From Tissierellia bacterium (GTDB lineage Bacteria > Bacillota > Clostridia > Peptostreptococcales > Acidaminobacteraceae), in the NCBI GenBank assembly GCA_012727635.1, contig JAAYGQ010000151.1:1-41168 (forward strand): 41,168 bases of DNA, given 5' to 3'. The position numbers and the translations under genes were made by a program. Positions 38,409 through 41,168 of the stretch are shown in pieces. Below the pieces are notes generated by a model. The model saw only the letters and a list, made by a program, of their open reading frames with translations, was not told where the DNA came from and made no database searches. Position 1 is the stretch's first letter, and every line of letters begins with the position of its first letter.

Positions 38409-40223
38409 CTAATTTAGCCCATACTTTTTTAATTTTTCATAGAGACTTGCCTTCGATATATCCAGGATCTCCATCATTTCTTTTTTATCCTGGGTAATGG
38501 CCTGAACTTCTTCTAAAACGGCTTTTTCAGCTTCTTCAAGACGGCTTTTTAAACTATAATCCATCTTTTCATATTTAGGAATGTTAAGGTGTTCGGGGTA
38601 TATGACTTCGCCGCCACATACTATAAAACTTCGTTCCAAAACATTCTCTAGCTCCCGGATATTTCCAGGCCAGTTATAACTCATAAGATGCTGCATGGCA
38701 GAGCCAGAGATTTCCTTTTCTTTTATACCCAGTTCTTTACTTAACTTAGCTTTAATATTCATAACAAGAACGTAGAGATCTTCTTTTCTTTCCCTAAGGG
38801 TAGGGATAACAATAGGAAAGACATTCAAACGAAAATAAAGATCCTCTCTAAATTTGTTCTGGCGAATTTCTTCTGCTAAATCTCGATTGCTTGCTGCAAT
38901 AATCCTAGCTCTTAATGTCTGTGGTTTACTACTTCCCAAGGGATAGTATTTCTTATCTTGAATAACATGAAGAAGTTTCGATTGGATAAAGGGGGGGATT
39001 TCAGAAATTTCATCCAGAAAAATCGTTCCGTCCTGGGCCATATCAAAAAAACCTTCCTTACCCTGGGGAAGAGCCCCGGTAAAAGAGCCCCCTTTATACC
39101 CGAAAAGTTCACTCTCAAAAAGTGTGTGGGGCAGGCTCCCGCAGTTGACCTCAACAAATGGTTTGTCTTCACTCTCAAGTCGGTGAATTTCCCGAGCGAT
39201 CAAAGTTTTTCCTGTTCCATTTTCTCCCGTTATCAGGACATTACTATGGATGCCACTGGCCCTTTTTACAAGATATTTAATTTCATTCATCCTAGAAGAA
39301 ATACCAATGAGCCTTTCCATGGGCCTTTCGTCACGAAGATCATCGTATTTTCTCGTATGGCTAAGACTTTCCTCTAATTCTACCAGAATTTTGTTTCTTT
39401 CTTCTAAAAGATCTCTAAGTTTTGATGCATCTCTTAGATTCACAACGACAGAGCTACCTTGGCTAAGCTCGGTACCAATAAGGCTACAAACTACCTGCCT
39501 TTGATGTACCTCGAATATTTTTGCTTCAATCTTTTCTACTTTTTTACCTAGGACTTCTCTTATGGCAACTAGAAAAGACCCCTCACCAAAGAGTTCGCTT
39601 GCCTTACAACCAATGACTCTCTGGCTTTCGCCTCGGGATTTTTTCTCCTCAAACATCTCACCTCTGAGAAGGTTTCCGATTCCCTCATCACGGTAAGAAT
39701 AGCCCTTGGACTGGGCAAATTTAAGTTTTCCCTGGGGATCTAAAATAACTATATGACCAAATGTGTTCATATACTCTGCGTCATAACTCTTATTGTCAAC
39801 TTCAAGTCTTAGGGTTTTGGTTCCAGTAATAATGCTACTGCGAAGTCTCAGACCATTAATCTTTGCTTCGACACTGACCTGCTCAAGATTCGCATTGCCA
39901 ATAAAAATTTTATAATCGGCTTCCTTACCTCCGTAAACCCCGATTGCGATTAAAATTCCCCCTTCTTCAATTCGCCCATCATGAATGCCTAGGTGTTGAA
40001 GATCCTTTGCACACAGCTCTCCATCATCGATTCCTACGCCATTATCGGCTATAAGAACAATGTCTCCCTTTTCTATTTTGCCAGTGGGATGCTGAAAATT
40101 TATATCATAAATAATGCCCGTTATTTCCTTGGCTCTTCGATTAAATAAAACTATCTTCTCTTGATCATCGATGACTAGTAGTCCATCTTCTAAGCCATCG
40201 GCTATCTTTGTCAAATCTAACAT
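38409..40223 (-). CDS. Sigma-54-dependent transcriptional activator with PAS-like N-terminus
   Basis: AAA+ core LITGENGTGKTLIAREIH, ESELFGYKGGSFTGALPQGKEGFFDMAQDGTIFLDEISEIP, RLNVFPIVIPTLRERKEDL, YNWPGNIRELENVLERSFIV; C-terminal Fis-type helix-turn-helix MMEILDISKASLYEKLKKYGL. Confidence 0.95.
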   Translation of the reverse strand: MLDLTKIADGLEDGLLVIDDQEKIVLFNRRAKEITGIIYDINFQHPTGKIEKGDIVLIADNGVGIDDGELCAKDLQHLGIHDGRIEEGGILIAIGVYGGKEADYKIFIGNANLEQVSVEAKINGLRLRSSIITGTKTLRLEVDNKSYDAEYMNTFGHIVILDPQGKLKFAQSKGYSYRDEGIGNLLRGEMFEEKKSRGESQRVIGCKASELFGEGSFLVAIREVLGKKVEKIEAKIFEVHQRQVVCSLIGTELSQGSSVVVNLRDASKLRDLLEERNKILVELEESLSHTRKYDDLRDERPMERLIGISSRMNEIKYLVKRASGIHSNVLITGENGTGKTLIAREIHRLESEDKPFVEVNCGSLPHTLFESELFGYKGGSFTGALPQGKEGFFDMAQDGTIFLDEISEIPPFIQSKLLHVIQDKKYYPLGSSKPQTLRARIIAASNRDLAEEIRQNKFREDLYFRLNVFPIVIPTLRERKEDLYVLVMNIKAKLSKELGIKEKEISGSAMQHLMSYNWPGNIRELENVLERSFIVCGGEVIYPEHLNIPKYEKMDYSLKSRLEEAEKAVLEEVQAITQDKKEMMEILDISKASLYEKLKKYGLN

Positions 40224-40336
40224 TCTATATCTCCAAACTAATTTCTATTATTATGGAATATCTTATATTATAATAGTCGATTCTGTGGAAAATAGCAAGT
40301 TTACAGAGGAATACACTCCTTTTTAAGCTATTTTGT

Positions 40337-40352
40337 GGGCACGAATATTGCT
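40337..40352 (+). promoter_or_regulatory. Predicted -24/-12 sigma-54 promoter
   Basis: GGGCACGAATATTGCT versus consensus TGGCACGNNNNTTGCW: one mismatch, with correct GG-N10-GC spacing. Confidence 0.8.
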
Positions 40353-40388
40353 TTATATATTGAATGATTCCAGGAAAAAGGAGCGACT

Positions 40389-41168
40389 ATGAATCAACAA
40401 AATAAATTTCTTTGGGATGGTGTAGATCTTGAAGAACTGGCCAAGCGCCATGGCACACCTTTGTATGTCTATTCCATCTCAAAAATGGAGAATCAAATCA
40501 ATAAGCTTAAAGCCGCTTTTACCGATAATTATCCACAAAGCCGTATTGCCTATGCATCAAAGGCTTTCTTAAATAAAGCCATGGTGGGTTTTATCAAAAA
40601 GCAAGGACTTTGTCTGGATGTGGTTTCCGGAGGAGAGCTTCAACTTGCCTTAGAAGCCGGCATGCCACCGGAGCGAATCGAACTTAATGGCAATAATAAA
40701 CTTCCTTCAGAGATCGAGCTAGCTATGAAAAATCGTGTAGGACGTATTATTGTTGACGGTACTGAAGAACTTGATCTTATTGAGTATTATGGAAAAATCT
40801 ATAACTATGTTGTGCCAGTACTATTTCGTATCACGCCGGGCATCACTGCCGACAGCCATGAATACATTATCACCGGAAGAAAAGATTCCAAATTTGGCTT
40901 TCCTTTGGATGAAAACCTTCTACCTCATATTGAAAAGGCTCTCAATGGAAATTTTATTGACTTTTATGGTTTTCATTTTCATTTGGGAAGCCAACTCTTT
41001 GAACATAATATCTATGTAGATGCTCTTGATCTTCTTTTTAACTATATCGATACATATCTCTCTGCTTCATTAGAAATCAAAGAACTTAATATTGGTGGGG
41101 GCTTTGGCATTAATTATCTACCGGAAGACCGTGCAAAGGGTTACGAGGAGTTTTTCCTTCCGGTACTG
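40389..41168 (+). CDS. lysA: Fold-III PLP-dependent decarboxylase, diaminopimelate decarboxylase-like (C-terminus truncated by window edge)
   Basis: Own translation from ATG 40389: MNQQNKFLWDGVDLEELAKRHGTPLYVYSISKMENQINKLKAAF...YASKAFLNKAMVGFIKKQGLCLDVVSGGELQLALEAGMP...RITPGITADSHEYIITGRKDSKFGF...FHFHLGSQLF...LNIGGGFGINY. AAAGGAG SD. Missing from ORF track because the stop is outside the window. Confidence 0.9.
   Translation, partial: MNQQNKFLWDGVDLEELAKRHGTPLYVYSISKMENQINKLKAAFTDNYPQSRIAYASKAFLNKAMVGFIKKQGLCLDVVSGGELQLALEAGMPPERIELNGNNKLPSEIELAMKNRVGRIIVDGTEELDLIEYYGKIYNYVVPVLFRITPGITADSHEYIITGRKDSKFGFPLDENLLPHIEKALNGNFIDFYGFHFHLGSQLFEHNIYVDALDLLFNYIDTYLSASLEIKELNIGGGFGINYLPEDRAKGYEEFFLPVL

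Noticed and set aside
38958-39377. 139-aa plus-strand ORF
   Set aside because: Antisense to the AAA+ core of the sigma-54 activator; shadow ORF.
40449-40464. TGGCACACCTTTGTAT inside lysA as a second sigma-54 promoter
   Set aside because: -12 element is out of register and lacks GC; lies inside coding sequence.
1-41168. CRISPR arrays, prophage, transposons, toxin-antitoxin or other defence loci
   Set aside because: No regularly spaced repeats, integrase, transposase or recognisable defence proteins found; nearly all sequence is covered by recognisable chromosomal genes.

Overview
The window reads as a low-to-mid GC Firmicutes (Clostridia-like) chromosomal segment, mostly housekeeping. No rRNA, tRNA, CRISPR array, transposase or prophage gene was recognised. 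The backbone is a conserved block on the minus strand: spoVG-glmU-prs-pth-mfd-PPIase-mazG(yabN)-hup-rqcP-divIC-ppx/gppA-tilS-ftsH. Flanking it are: a truncated AGCS sodium:alanine symporter and two tandem YtcJ-type amidohydrolases; a SagB-type nitroreductase; a FocA-type transporter; a flavodoxin-like FMN reductase with azlCD; murC; lspA; trmB; a DUF4015 glycoside-hydrolase-like lipoprotein; a second nitroreductase; an MBL/beta-CASP protein; a GDPD; an iron alcohol dehydrogenase; pyruvate:ferredoxin oxidoreductase; tyrS; NfeD plus an SPFH protein; an M55 D-aminopeptidase; a sigma-54 activator; and a truncated lysA-like decarboxylase. The ORF track omits three coding regions: the two edge-truncated genes (AGCS, lysA) and a 50-aa ORF coupled to murC. 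The main leads are: (1) a near-consensus -24/-12 sigma-54 promoter in front of the lysA-like gene, divergent from a sigma-54 activator and dppA; (2) a 50-aa membrane peptide overlapping the murC stop codon; (3) a perfect 10-bp hairpin between the Shine-Dalgarno and AUG of ppx/gppA, which would restore ideal spacing if folded; (4) a perfect 12-bp hairpin at the predicted 5' end of the symporter mRNA; (5) absence of the sporulation genes that usually interrupt the housekeeping block. All family calls are from reading motifs by eye; no database search was run.
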